The position numbers were made by a program, and so were the translations under genes. From the NCBI GenBank assembly GCA_031963045.1, contig JASSUK010000042.1, positions 1-64,000 on the forward strand: DNA of 64,000 nucleotides, written 5' to 3'. The stretch's first letter is position 1. Each line of letters opens with the position of its first letter. Positions 33,977-41,904 of this stretch are shown here, one piece after another. The notes beneath the pieces were generated by a model that made no database searches, was not told the DNA's origin, and saw only the letters and a program-made list of their open reading frames with translations. Origin of the DNA: JASSUD01 sp031963045. GTDB taxonomy: Bacteria; Pseudomonadota; Gammaproteobacteria; Burkholderiales; Burkholderiaceae.

Positions 33977-35542
33977 CTAGGCTATAAGGGCTTGAATAGC
34001 AGCTTTTTGTCTTGCATTCTCTATTTCAAGATTTCTAGCATGTTCTACTAAAGCCTTAATCCTCGCATTTTTTTCTGCTTTTCTTTGCGCTCTTGCTTGT
34101 TTGAGTCGCGCTTTTTCTTCTACTGTTAGCACTTCATCAGACTCTGATTCTGAATCAGAAGAAAGGAGTTCCTCAATATTAGGTTCTTTAAAAATAGTAG
34201 GTTCAGCCTTTCCTTTACCTTTAAGCGTAGATGAAGCATGGTGTTGAAAAACGGGGCTATCTTCCTCTTCTATTTCAGGACTAGGGAACCGCCCAATAAT
34301 GGGTGAGGCAGAAGCACTCGAGGAATTTGAAGTTAATGAACTGAATGAGGTTTTACGTACTCTTGGTTGGTAATTGACAAGCGTTTTCGTTGATTCTTGT
34401 CCTTCCCCAGAGAGCGTAATGGCTGGTCGCGTTGCGGAGCCCTGTGCTAAAAGCAGCTGCTGTTCAAGAGGGAGAAGGTATTTTGGGTCGACAACCTGAA
34501 TTACGTTTTGGACGTAAGTATTATGGGTGATGGCAGGTGGAGCGTTATCAATTTTTTGCTCTAAGCGCTGATTCTGATTTTCAAGGCGAACAAGGGTACC
34601 TTTAATATCCGTAGTATCTTGTTTAATCTGAAAAATAGCGCTGATCATGTCGTTTAGTATTTTCATATAGGAGCCTATTACTTCCCGTCGAAGTATAAGC
34701 ACGTCATTATTTTTGGCATGACGTTTATCTGAGCTTATAAAGTTAACAAATCTAATTACTGCCATCGCAATAGAAACCACAATGGACACGCAACATATAA
34801 ACAATGGTAGTTGCAGACCAATCCCCACCGCCGTTACAACGCCTGCAATAGTGCAAATCACCGTTTCTGTTCGAGGAATGGAAAGGAAATATTTTACCAG
34901 AGAGGTCGTATGTGAGTCCTCTTCTTGCTCTATGGCAGATAGTTTTTGGTCCAGGGCCTGCACCTGTTGAATTAAACCCATTGATGCAAGCTCAGTACCC
35001 GTTTCCTGCATTTCTATTGAAATGGGCAGCTCTTTTTGGTTTTCTTCAGGCGCACTATCGAGCAATGCATAAATCTTCTGCTGCTCTGCATAAATAGCTT
35101 GTAATTCTTCCTGAATGCGTGGGTATTCGTGCTCTTGCTCTTCGGGTGCTAACGCATTAAAACCGGTATGTAATTCATTAGCTTTTTCAGAAAGTGCTTC
35201 TAGCGTCTCAGAAAGCTGAAGCCCATAAAGTATTAGAGACCCCATCTGAAGTAAGAAAGAATCCTCTTTGTCTTTCTCTGCGTCAGAAAGCAATCTATTC
35301 TTATACCATCGCGCGAGGCACGCAACGGAATCCGTTGAAGTGCGATTATGGAATAGTTTACTTAACGGAGCACGCTTACTGGTAAGTATTTTTTGTTTCT
35401 GAACAGCGCTCTTCGAACCTTCAGAACGGTTTCTAAAAAGCTGACCTGCATCAAAAATCGTAGGACTGAGCGATATAAGCATAAGGAAACTACCTTTGCA
35501 TCTAGATATTAGACTTATCCGAGCTTTTGATAGTGATGACAT
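33977..35542 (-). CDS. Coiled-coil protein with bilobed hydrophobic domain (candidate secreted membrane effector)
   Basis: 521 residues. A basic N-terminus (1-80) precedes a coiled coil (about 100-210, LQLSETLEALSEKANELHTG). One bilobed hydrophobic block spans about 226-268 (VICTIAGVVTAVGIGLQLPL, FICCVSIVVSIAMAVIRFV). A second coiled coil (about 285-335) follows, then a Ser-rich, acidic, disordered region with SDSESESDEV, and a basic helical tail (LKQARAQRKAEKNARIK). The single hairpin flanked by coiled coils resembles type III translocators or Inc-type effectors. No Sec signal. It is transcribed in the same direction as the 120-residue hairpin gene 126 bases downstream, possibly as one unit. 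Confidence 0.55.
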   Translation of the reverse strand: MSSLSKARISLISRCKGSFLMLISLSPTIFDAGQLFRNRSEGSKSAVQKQKILTSKRAPLSKLFHNRTSTDSVACLARWYKNRLLSDAEKDKEDSFLLQMGSLILYGLQLSETLEALSEKANELHTGFNALAPEEQEHEYPRIQEELQAIYAEQQKIYALLDSAPEENQKELPISIEMQETGTELASMGLIQQVQALDQKLSAIEQEEDSHTTSLVKYFLSIPRTETVICTIAGVVTAVGIGLQLPLFICCVSIVVSIAMAVIRFVNFISSDKRHAKNNDVLILRREVIGSYMKILNDMISAIFQIKQDTTDIKGTLVRLENQNQRLEQKIDNAPPAITHNTYVQNVIQVVDPKYLLPLEQQLLLAQGSATRPAITLSGEGQESTKTLVNYQPRVRKTSFSSLTSNSSSASASPIIGRFPSPEIEEEDSPVFQHHASSTLKGKGKAEPTIFKEPNIEELLSSDSESESDEVLTVEEKARLKQARAQRKAEKNARIKALVEHARNLEIENARQKAAIQALIA

Positions 35543-36148
35543 TTATGCAGAAAATATAGAGGGCTAGGCCGTATATGTGAGTTCTACCAATGCTGTATTT
35601 ATGGAGCAGTCATCCATCTAAAATAGAACCCTTCTTATTTTAGCGATGCAAAAAAATACCCCACTAAACCACAGTGAGGCAGAAATCTCCTCCAGCAATG
35701 AAGAAGTGATAGTTGTTCTTCGAACTCTCGATAGCCGCGCAATAATGCTCCCCAGAAGTAGTCAAGCCATGGTTTGATGTCATGCTGCCCTTGGTGCTGC
35801 TAATGGTATCGTTGTTGGTCGCCTTCCAGCGTCTGCCTGGCTGCGGCATATAGCGATATAGCAAGGTATGCGTCCCGTTGGCGATATTTCGAGGGAAAGA
35901 GCGATATCTTCGGAGCTAGAGTGGGGCAGTGCAGAAATAGTCGACATCGGATTCATTCGTCATGCTGGGGAATTTGGAAAGGTATAATGTACTATTAACT
36001 TGTCTGAAGTGATGGGTGGAAATCTAAAAGCCTGCATAACTATCCTGTTCTGCGGGCTTTTTGTCGCAAAAATGAAGCAGCGCGCGTTATAGGGCGCAAT
36101 GTTCCTCGCAAGGGAACGCACTTTTTATAAAAAAGGATGAGCACTACC
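35543..36148. other. Intergenic stretch with gene remnants
   Basis: No intact gene. A minus frame (35664-35864, ending GGDFCLTVV) and a plus frame (about 35889-35996, ...ELEWGSAEIVDIGFIRHAGE) look like scraps of coding sequence. A terminator lies at 36029-36062, and the ppa promoter must lie to its right. Confidence 0.4.
36029..36062 (+). terminator. Rho-independent terminator upstream of ppa
   Basis: AGCCTGC (36029-36035) pairs with GCGGGCT (36052-36058, one T-G pair) and is followed by TTTTT. It separates ppa from anything upstream. Confidence 0.5.
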
Positions 36149-36700
36149 ATGAATTTTAATGATCTACCTGCAGGCAATGCTTTGCCCAATGAGTTTAATG
36201 TGGTGATTGAGATCCCAGCCAACAGTGATCCAGTGAAATATGAAGCGGATAAAGAATTGGGGATGTTGGTGGTAGATCGCTTTATTTCAACGGGTATGCG
36301 TTATCCGGCAAATTATGGTTTTATTCCTCAAACGCTGTCGGGTGATGGAGATCCGGTTGATGTGTTGGTGATTACGCCTTTCCCGCTCCTCGCTGGTTCA
36401 TTGGTGCGTGCCCGTGCATTGGGAATGCTTAAAATGACAGATGAATCCGGTATCGATGCGAAATTGGTTGCCGTACCTCTGGATAAAGTGTGTCCTATGA
36501 CTGCTTCTTTGCGATCCATAGACGATGTGCCTATGCATTTGAAGGCGCAAATTCAGCACTTTTTTGAAAATTACAAAGCGCTGGAAAAGGGTAAGTGGGT
36601 GAAAGTTGAAGGTTGGCAGGCGGCTGATGCGGCCCATCAAGAAATTATGGAAGGGGTGCAGAGTTACCAAGAAGCCAAAGCTTTAGCCGTGCAGAGTTAA
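36149..36700 (+). CDS. ppa: Inorganic pyrophosphatase
   Basis: 183 residues, family I soluble PPase, usual length about 175. It hydrolyses pyrophosphate released by biosynthetic reactions to two phosphates in the cytoplasm, with Mg2+. Seen: the substrate-binding start VVIEIPANSDPVKYEADKE, the RYPANYGFIPQTL strand and the signature D-G-D-P-V-D-V-L with its metal-binding aspartates, then KxxDxVP-like SIDDVP. I prefer the ATG at 36149 (MNFNDLPAGNALP) because AAAGGATG lies about 10 bases upstream; the earlier in-frame ATG at 36137 sits directly on that ribosome binding site. nadE follows 35 bases later in the same direction. Confidence 0.93.
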   Translation: MNFNDLPAGNALPNEFNVVIEIPANSDPVKYEADKELGMLVVDRFISTGMRYPANYGFIPQTLSGDGDPVDVLVITPFPLLAGSLVRARALGMLKMTDESGIDAKLVAVPLDKVCPMTASLRSIDDVPMHLKAQIQHFFENYKALEKGKWVKVEGWQAADAAHQEIMEGVQSYQEAKALAVQS

Positions 36701-36735
36701 TTTTTCTGCCTTGTGTTTTTTCTGTTGGAGTTGGT

Positions 36736-38499
36736 ATGGTCCTTCGTATAGCGTTAGCGCAGATGAACCCGGTGTTGGGCGATTTTGCAGGTAATAGTGA
36801 CAAAATTGTTGAAGCTGCGCGCATAGCGCATGAAAAAGGCGCGCATTTGCTGCTTACACCCGAGCTGGCGCTTACGGGCTTTCCTCCAGAAGATCTTTTA
36901 TTGCGTCCTGATTTTAATCAGCAGAGCGCTACTGCCTTGGAATTACTCGCACAGCGCCTAAAAATATTTGAAGGCTTGCAAGTTATAGTGGGGCATCCGC
37001 ATTGCATAGGGCACCACAGCTCAGAAGACGCTATCCCAAGGCCCTTAGAAAACCCACCCATCGATCTGTTTAATTCCGCTTCGCAGTTGATAGCGGGGCG
37101 CATTGCAGGGCGGTATGACAAAAGAATGCTGCCGACTACGCAAGTATTTGATGAGTACCGTTATTTTGTGCCCGGACATGCGCCTTTTCTATTTGACATA
37201 CAAGGGGTGCGGTGCGCACTATTGATTTGTGAAGATGCATGGACTCCTACCCCTATGCTAGAAGCTCGCGCCCAGGGAGCTCAGCTTATGCTGGTACTCA
37301 ATGGATCGCCTTGGCATGAAGGAAAAATGGCTTTTCGCCTTCAGAGAATGCGCGCCATGTTGGAGCAGGCGAGCGCTTGCGAGGGTCCACTTGGATTGAT
37401 TTACCTCAATCTAGTAGGAGGGCAAGATGAATTGGTTTTTGATGGGGGATCTTTTGCGCTGGATGCCCATGGTGCATGCACTATGCAATTGCCGCAGTTT
37501 GAAGAGGCAATAGGGTGGGTCGAGTGTGAAATGCAGGCCCCTTTTGCAGACCAAGCGCCTGACGTACCGCGCTTGGATCTACGTGGTACATGCAGTGTAC
37601 TGGAGAGCGACACAGCGCAACTCTACCAAGCGCTAGTAGTGGGGGTGCGCGACTACATGCATAAAAGTGGGTTTAAAGATGCACTCATTGGCCTATCAGG
37701 TGGAGTCGATTCCGCACTGACCTTGGCGATTGCATGCGATGCGCTGGGTGCAAAGCATGTGCATGCTGTGATGATGCCTTCTCAATATACTGCGCAAATA
37801 TCGCTAGATGATGCGCGCACTTTAGCGCAAAACTTAGGCGTGCAGTATACGGAGCTCCCCGTGACATCCGTTTTTGATGCATGCCGCGCTACGCTATCTC
37901 CGGCATTGGCTCAGGCTTGGGTTGAGGTGAACGCCAGCGGGGTAACTGAAGAAAATCTTCAAGCCCGTATTCGTGGAGTGTTTCTTATGGCGCTGGCTAA
38001 TCAGTCTGGCGCGTTGGTACTTACTACGGGCAATAAAAGTGAAATGGCGGTTGGGTATTGCACCCTTTATGGCGATATGGCCGGTGGGTTTGCCGTGCTT
38101 AAAGATGTATTTAAAACATCCGTCTATGCGCTATGTCATTATCGTAATGCGGTAGAGCAAGAAAAAAAGCAGCCTACGATAACTACAGACACTCCTTTGA
38201 TTCCACTACGGATTTTAACGCGCGCTCCCTCTGCTGAGCTGCGTGATAACCAGACCGATCAAGATAGTTTGCCTGCCTATGCAACGCTGGACGCTATCGT
38301 TAAGCTTGTGATGGAAGAGCATGCCGGTAAAAAAGAGCTCCTTGCGGCAGGCTATACCATGGAGGATATTGATCGAGTGCTCTCCTTACTTTGGCGTAGC
38401 GAATATAAACGTTACCAGGCTCCGCCGGGCACGCGTGTGACACGCAGGGGGTTTGGGCGGGACTGGCGTTATCCTTTGAGTTGGGTGGTGCAAGAGTGA
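36736..38499 (+). CDS. nadE: Glutamine-dependent NAD+ synthetase
   Basis: 587 residues, two domains. The N-terminal nitrilase-type glutaminase (about 1-270) has the start MVLRIALAQMNPVLGDFAGN, Glu in LLLTPELALTG, a Lys in GRYDKRMLPT and catalytic Cys165 in LLICEDAWTP. The C-terminal PP-loop ATP pyrophosphatase carries GLSGGVDSAL (SGGVDS 321-326) and the NKSEMAVGYCTLYGD block. Together they amidate nicotinate adenine dinucleotide to NAD+ with ammonia from glutamine, the last step of NAD synthesis. Length and motifs are complete. It lies just downstream of ppa, probably co-transcribed; pyrophosphate is a product of its reaction. Confidence 0.95.
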   Translation: MVLRIALAQMNPVLGDFAGNSDKIVEAARIAHEKGAHLLLTPELALTGFPPEDLLLRPDFNQQSATALELLAQRLKIFEGLQVIVGHPHCIGHHSSEDAIPRPLENPPIDLFNSASQLIAGRIAGRYDKRMLPTTQVFDEYRYFVPGHAPFLFDIQGVRCALLICEDAWTPTPMLEARAQGAQLMLVLNGSPWHEGKMAFRLQRMRAMLEQASACEGPLGLIYLNLVGGQDELVFDGGSFALDAHGACTMQLPQFEEAIGWVECEMQAPFADQAPDVPRLDLRGTCSVLESDTAQLYQALVVGVRDYMHKSGFKDALIGLSGGVDSALTLAIACDALGAKHVHAVMMPSQYTAQISLDDARTLAQNLGVQYTELPVTSVFDACRATLSPALAQAWVEVNASGVTEENLQARIRGVFLMALANQSGALVLTTGNKSEMAVGYCTLYGDMAGGFAVLKDVFKTSVYALCHYRNAVEQEKKQPTITTDTPLIPLRILTRAPSAELRDNQTDQDSLPAYATLDAIVKLVMEEHAGKKELLAAGYTMEDIDRVLSLLWRSEYKRYQAPPGTRVTRRGFGRDWRYPLSWVVQE

Positions 38500-38557
38500 G
38501 GGTGAAGATTTCTAATCTTGTATTTTTAAACTTCAAGTTATATAAAATTTGCTCTCT

Positions 38558-38812
38558 TTATCTAGTGAGGGATTGTATATTCTGTCCACCTTTATCGACT
38601 AGCTGATGTTCACTTTGTTCAATAGCGAGTTCAACGGCTGCTTTCGAGGCTTCTTCCATCATGACCTTAGCTTCGTTTACTGCACCATCGAACATTCCAC
38701 CACCACCACTACTATTACCACTACCACTATTACTTCCTCCATTATTTTTATTATCAGAAGCATGAAATTTATTAAAATATTGCCTTTCTGGAAGGCTAGT
38801 GCTGTCACCCAT
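38558..38812 (-). CDS. Glycine-linker mini-protein, copy 1 (candidate type III substrate)
   Basis: 84 residues, no cysteine. Polar head (STSLPERQYFNKFHASDNKN), a Gly/Ser/Asn linker, then an amphipathic helical tail FDGAVNEAKVMMEEASKAAV...ENIQSLTR-like end (here QNIQSLTR). It is the most diverged of three tandem paralogues (38969-39211, 39369-39605). All lie downstream of the second hrpB1 gene and its hrpII box, so they are probably expressed with the secretion system. Size, Gly-richness and helical tail are compatible with a Hrp pilin, needle-type subunit or harpin-like secreted protein. The family itself is not recognised. Confidence 0.6.
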   Translation of the reverse strand: MGDSTSLPERQYFNKFHASDNKNNGGSNSGSGNSSGGGGMFDGAVNEAKVMMEEASKAAVELAIEQSEHQLVDKGGQNIQSLTR

Positions 38813-38968
38813 GGTTTTATCCAGTTTTTTTAAAAAACTTCGCTTTGGATTTGCATTTTGTGATAGGTTTTTCGCCGCTACATGCTAAAGAATATTATAC
38901 AATTTTTGATTAGGAACCAAGAAGACCGATATGTATAGTCTTCTTGGTTATGAAAATTTACTCTCATT

Positions 38969-39211
38969 TTATCGAGTGAGGGATTGCGTGTTTTCCCCAC
39001 CTTTATTTGCTATCTGAAATTTACTTTGTGCAATGGCAAGTTCAACCGCTGCTTTTGACGCCGCTTCCATCATGGCCTTAGCTTCGTTTACTGCACCATC
39101 GAACATTCCACTACCACCACCACCACCACTACTTCCTCCATTATCTTTATTATCAGAAGCATGAAATTTATTAAAATACGCTCTGTCTTGAAGGCTAGTG
39201 CCGTCACTCAT
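38969..39211 (-). CDS. Glycine-linker mini-protein, copy 2
   Basis: 80 residues. Head MSDGTSLQDRAYFNKFHASD close to copy 1, Gly-rich linker (SSGGGGGSG), and a tail FDGAVNEAKAMMEAASKAAV...NTQSLTR that is identical to copy 3. The start ATG at 39211 shares the leader TGGACAAAATC with the other copies (TGGATAAAA.C). Each copy is followed by the same 12-bp-stem hairpin. It hybridises features of copies 1 (head) and 3 (tail), which suggests recombination among them. Confidence 0.6.
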   Translation of the reverse strand: MSDGTSLQDRAYFNKFHASDNKDNGGSSGGGGGSGMFDGAVNEAKAMMEAASKAAVELAIAQSKFQIANKGGENTQSLTR

Positions 39212-39510
39212 GATTTTGTCCAGTTTTTTTTAAAAAACTTCGTTTTGTATTTGAATTTTGTGATAGGTTTTTCGCCGCTACATGCTAAAGAATATTATGC
39301 AATTTTTGGTTAGGAACCAAGAAGACCGATATGTATAGTCTTCTTGGTTATGAAAATTTACTCTCATTTTATCGAGTGAGGGATTGCGTGTTTTCCCCAC
39401 CTTTATTTGCTATCTGAAATTTACTTTGTGCAATGGCAAGTTCAACCGCTGCTTTTGACGCCGCTTCCATCATGGCCTTAGCTTCGTTTACTGCACCATC
39501 GAACATTCCA
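38969..39510. repeat. Recent 400-bp tandem duplication covering mini-protein tails and spacers
   Basis: The coding tail at 38969-39110 and that at 39369-39510 are identical as far as I can compare. The spacers after copies 2 and 3 (38820-38968 and 39220-39368) differ at only a handful of bases. Each spacer contains AACCAAGAAGAC...GTCTTCTTGGTT (12-bp stem, e.g. 39317-39351). Confidence 0.75.
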
Positions 39511-39605
39511 CTACCACTACTACTGCCTCCTCCACTATTACCACCACCACCACCACCAGGTTTAGGCTTGCCAGGTTCTACAATTTCTGTTGATACTAGA
39601 GCCAT
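39369..39605 (-). CDS. Glycine-linker mini-protein, copy 3
   Basis: 78 residues from ATG 39605 (a longer frame to 39668 exists, but GGATAAAATC just before 39605 matches the leaders of the other copies). The head is different (ALVSTEIVEPGKPKPG), followed by a Gly/Ser/Asn linker and the same helical tail as copy 2. First of the three in transcription order, 87 bases after the 56-residue ORF. The unrelated head on a shared tail suggests that the tail carries the common function (assembly or secretion) and the head varies. Confidence 0.6.
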   Translation of the reverse strand: MALVSTEIVEPGKPKPGGGGGGNSGGGSSSGSGMFDGAVNEAKAMMEAASKAAVELAIAQSKFQIANKGGENTQSLTR

Positions 39606-39692
39606 GATTTTATCCAAATATGTTAAATATTTATCTATTAGATATACGTTACTCAATAATATATTCAATTTTTTATGTAATTAAATTGCATT

Positions 39693-39863
39693 TTATGCAA
39701 TGGGAGGCTTAATAATATTTTTAATGGTTTTATCTAGCATCTCTTTAGCCTGATCTGCAAGATTTCTGAACGCTTGTTCTTCAGGGTTTTTAGGTGCTGA
39801 AGCGGAAGGAGGAGCTGCATTATTTACGGTATTAGGATTTACATTTGCCGGTACGTTTGCCAT
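39693..39863 (-). CDS. 56-residue ORF of the hrp satellite operon
   Basis: ATG at 39863 with AGGGG about 7 bases upstream. The product MANVPANVNPNTVNNAAPPS... ends QAKEMLDKTIKNIIKPPIA: an Asn/Pro/Ala-rich head and an amphipathic helix, no cysteine. The layout (disordered head, helical tail) is like the mini-proteins next to it. It sits between the hrpB1 paralogue and copy 3 and is almost certainly co-transcribed. No family is recognised. Confidence 0.6.
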   Translation of the reverse strand: MANVPANVNPNTVNNAAPPSASAPKNPEEQAFRNLADQAKEMLDKTIKNIIKPPIA

Positions 39864-39958
39864 TATTTTCCCCTATATTTAATTGTTTTTATTTTTATGC
39901 ATTGAGCGTGCGTAAAAATAAATTTTTTATATAAAATAAAATTTTTACTGCACCTAGT

Positions 39959-40504
39959 TTACATACGAATCGTATACGGCTGCATAATATCAGTAGGCTT
40001 ATAAGGTACTTGAGAATCATTTTTAGAATCAGTATTGCTTTGAAAGCGTAGCGCACGCTCTTGATCTAATTGTTGAGATTTTTCTTGGCTCCATGTGCCT
40101 TGAAGAGTCCAATGATTTTTCCATATTATATGTACGATTTCTACTTCCTCTTCTGTTGAAGAGGTATCTTCAATTATTTCGCTTGCAAGGCTTTTCCAAT
40201 TTGGGTCTTTTTGTTCAAAAAGAACTTTTGCCAAAATAGCTTTGCCACTAGGATAATCTGGTATGTATTGCAGTAATTCTCGCAAAGAATTGATAGCAGA
40301 TACTAAATCTCTTTTTTCTATTTGAATGAGTGCATCGCAATATTTTAATGGATGTGCATTCGGGCGTAGAATTCGCAAGGTTTCACGTAGAGATTCAATA
40401 TCGTTAATATCAATCCCTTCTATTTTTTTGAAATTTAGCAGTGCATAAGAAATACAGGAAACCAAGCATTTTACTGCACTGGAGTCACATTTTAAATAAT
40501 CCAT
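39959..40504 (-). CDS. HrpB1/HrpK-family type III protein, paralogue 2
   Basis: 181 residues. HrpB1/HrpK family (TPR-like helices): SLRETLRILRPNAHPLKYCD, INSLRELLQYIPDYPSGKAI, LAKVLFEQKDPNWKSLASEI, matching segment by segment the copy at 51106 (VREMLRVFRPEKVEYAYFDA, IQTFRHLLEARPNYPTAKAF, ALFVQRDAAWETLAAEVIES). Both end in a similar Y-x-[IV]-R-M. In Ralstonia and Xanthomonas this protein belongs to the Hrp system, periplasmic or pilus-associated. This copy heads a satellite operon with its own perfect hrpII box, so it may serve the small secreted proteins downstream. Confidence 0.8.
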   Translation of the reverse strand: MDYLKCDSSAVKCLVSCISYALLNFKKIEGIDINDIESLRETLRILRPNAHPLKYCDALIQIEKRDLVSAINSLRELLQYIPDYPSGKAILAKVLFEQKDPNWKSLASEIIEDTSSTEEEVEIVHIIWKNHWTLQGTWSQEKSQQLDQERALRFQSNTDSKNDSQVPYKPTDIMQPYTIRM

Positions 40505-40562
40505 TTTTTTTCGCCTATATCGGTGTGGCAGGATGTCTATCTATGTGGTAGAGATTGCTTTT

Positions 40563-40623
40563 AGGATAATGATTTTTTTCTATGTTTTCCCAATAAATGC
40601 GAAAGGAGTCATGGAGAAACGAA
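40563..40623 (-). promoter_or_regulatory. hrpII (PIP) box promoter of the satellite operon
   Basis: On the minus strand TTCG-N16-TTCG occupies 40623-40600. TATCCT (matching the -10 consensus YANNNT) follows at 40568-40563, exactly 31 bases later. The same -10 and spacing occur in front of hrpB1 at 51106. HrpB/HrpX-type AraC regulators act at this element. It lies about 60 bases before the ATG at 40504. Confidence 0.85.
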
Positions 40624-40992
40624 ATAATAGATATTCCCATGTCAAAGTAAGTATTTTTCTTCGGGGGGAATTTAAAAAATGATTATGGTTGTGTCGCAAA
40701 TAAGATGATTTTTTCGTATTTCTGTCTAGTTATATATTGAAATGTAATTATAGTAAGGCATACATTCATAGAATGTGTATAAGAAAGTAATCGCCAGGGA
40801 TGCTGAAGCTAGAAGGCTACTAGCATAACTTCACTGGATTATATTGGCCTGTCACTGCAAGTTATTACCAAATTTTCTCAAAGAAACAATGAGAAAAAAT
40901 GAATGGAAATATATTTTTTAAGTGCATCAGTCAGGTAAATTTTTATTTTTTATTTGAATGATTTTTATAATATATTTTTAAGGAGTGCTATC
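40624..40992. other. Intergenic region between divergent hrp satellite genes
   Basis: AT-rich. Apart from the hrpII promoter on its left and AAGGAG before 40993 on its right, no element could be assigned. No perfect plus-strand TTCG-N16-TTCG is present. Confidence 0.4.
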
Positions 40993-41148
40993 ATGGGTAT
41001 TGGTGCTATTGTAGGCGGATTAGCGTCAAAATTGCTTGGGATTGGAGGTGATAGTGGAGGAGGAGGTGGTGGCGGTAATCCAGCAAATATGTTATTAGGT
41101 CCGATGACCACTAAGGGAACTTCAGAGACTCAAGAAAAGGGTAGTTGA
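40993..41148 (+). CDS. 51-residue glycine-rich peptide
   Basis: ATG at 40993 with AAGGAG 7 bases upstream. A hydrophobic glycine-zipper-like start (MGIGAIVGGLASKLLGIGG) is followed by a run of seven glycines and a polar tail. It is transcribed opposite to the satellite operon and ends before a strong terminator. It could be a secreted pilin-like or membrane-active peptide; no family is recognised. Confidence 0.55.
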   Translation: MGIGAIVGGLASKLLGIGGDSGGGGGGGNPANMLLGPMTTKGTSETQEKGS

Positions 41149-41206
41149 AATTAAAAAGGTGATAAATATAATTTAAAATGTATATGGAGTAACTGAATAA
41201 TTAATT

Positions 41207-41245
41207 AACAGGGAATGTATATAAATATACATTCCCTGTTTTTTT
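41207..41245 (+). terminator. Rho-independent terminator
   Basis: AACAGGGAATGTAT pairs with ATACATTCCCTGTT around a 6-base loop, then TTTTT. It ends the transcript of the 51-residue peptide gene. Confidence 0.85.
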
Positions 41246-41287
41246 ATTGTTTTTATTTTAAACAATTTAATGATATATCCTGCTTTT

Positions 41288-41332
41288 AAAAATATAAAGA
41301 GCTGGCAACCTATGCCAGCTCTTTATATTTTT
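41288..41332 (-). terminator. Bidirectional terminator ending the sctU operon
   Basis: AAAAATATAAAGAGCTGGC (41288-41306) pairs perfectly with 41314-41332. A/T tracts on both sides let it work in both directions. It lies 15 bases after the last small ORF of the left-going type III operon. Confidence 0.85.
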
Positions 41333-41346
41333 ATGCTACATCAGAT

Positions 41347-41475
41347 CTATTGAGTTAATCTCACAGCGGCATCAAAACCTTTTTTTATAAGATTTAAATT
41401 CATTTCTAAAAAAGACATGGCTGAATTTTGTGCTGAGCCGAATATTGCCATTGCTCCTCCAATTGCTGCGCCCAT
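41347..41475 (-). CDS. 42-residue ORF in the hrpE/hrpY pilin position
   Basis: ATG at 41475 with AAGGAG 8 bases upstream. Product: MGAAIGGAMAIFGSAQNSAM, then SFLEMNLNLIKKGFDAAVRL and TQ. A small Ala/Gly head and an amphipathic helix, no cysteine. It is the last gene of the operon, directly after the hrpD6-like gene, where Xanthomonas has hrpE and Ralstonia hrpY (the Hrp pilin, about 83-93 residues). It is only half that length, so a pilin role is a positional guess. Confidence 0.6.
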   Translation of the reverse strand: MGAAIGGAMAIFGSAQNSAMSFLEMNLNLIKKGFDAAVRLTQ

Positions 41476-41619
41476 AATTTTCTCCTTATTTATAATATAT
41501 TTTTTGAAAAATTAGAAAATGCGTTGTATGGCGAGAGGTATGGTGTATTAATTTTTTATGTATGCAATGCAAATTACATACGATGTACAGATGCCTCCTG
41601 TGATCTATATTTATTAGGG

Positions 41620-41865
41620 CTATAAAGTTTTTGGTTGTTTATTCCAAATATGATTAATAATCCGCTCACCGGCTATCATGCCTTCGCATAATTTTTGAAG
41701 CGTTTTACTATCTTCGCCATTTTTGCTCACACTCGCTGCTTTATTTAGATTTTGAAGTGACTCAGAAAAACCATTGCGGAGCAAGGTAGTCATTTTTTCA
41801 GTCAGTGGACGATCTGAATCAATAATGCCAATTTCATCGTATGCTTGTTGCAAAGCTTGATACAT
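41620..41865 (-). CDS. HrpD6/HrpX-like small type III protein
   Basis: 81 residues, helical: MYQALQQAYDEIGIIDSDRP...TTLLRNGFSESLQNLNKAAS...EGMIAGERIINHIWNKQ. The call rests mainly on position: in Xanthomonas hrpD6, and in Ralstonia hrpX, is a protein of about 80 residues directly after the sctD gene. Here it follows sctD by 39 bases. It is a cytoplasmic accessory needed for secretion in those systems. Confidence 0.5.
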   Translation of the reverse strand: MYQALQQAYDEIGIIDSDRPLTEKMTTLLRNGFSESLQNLNKAASVSKNGEDSKTLQKLCEGMIAGERIINHIWNKQPKTL

Positions 41866-41904
41866 ATATATTCTCCAAAAACTATTTATTCTGTAATACA
41901 GGAA

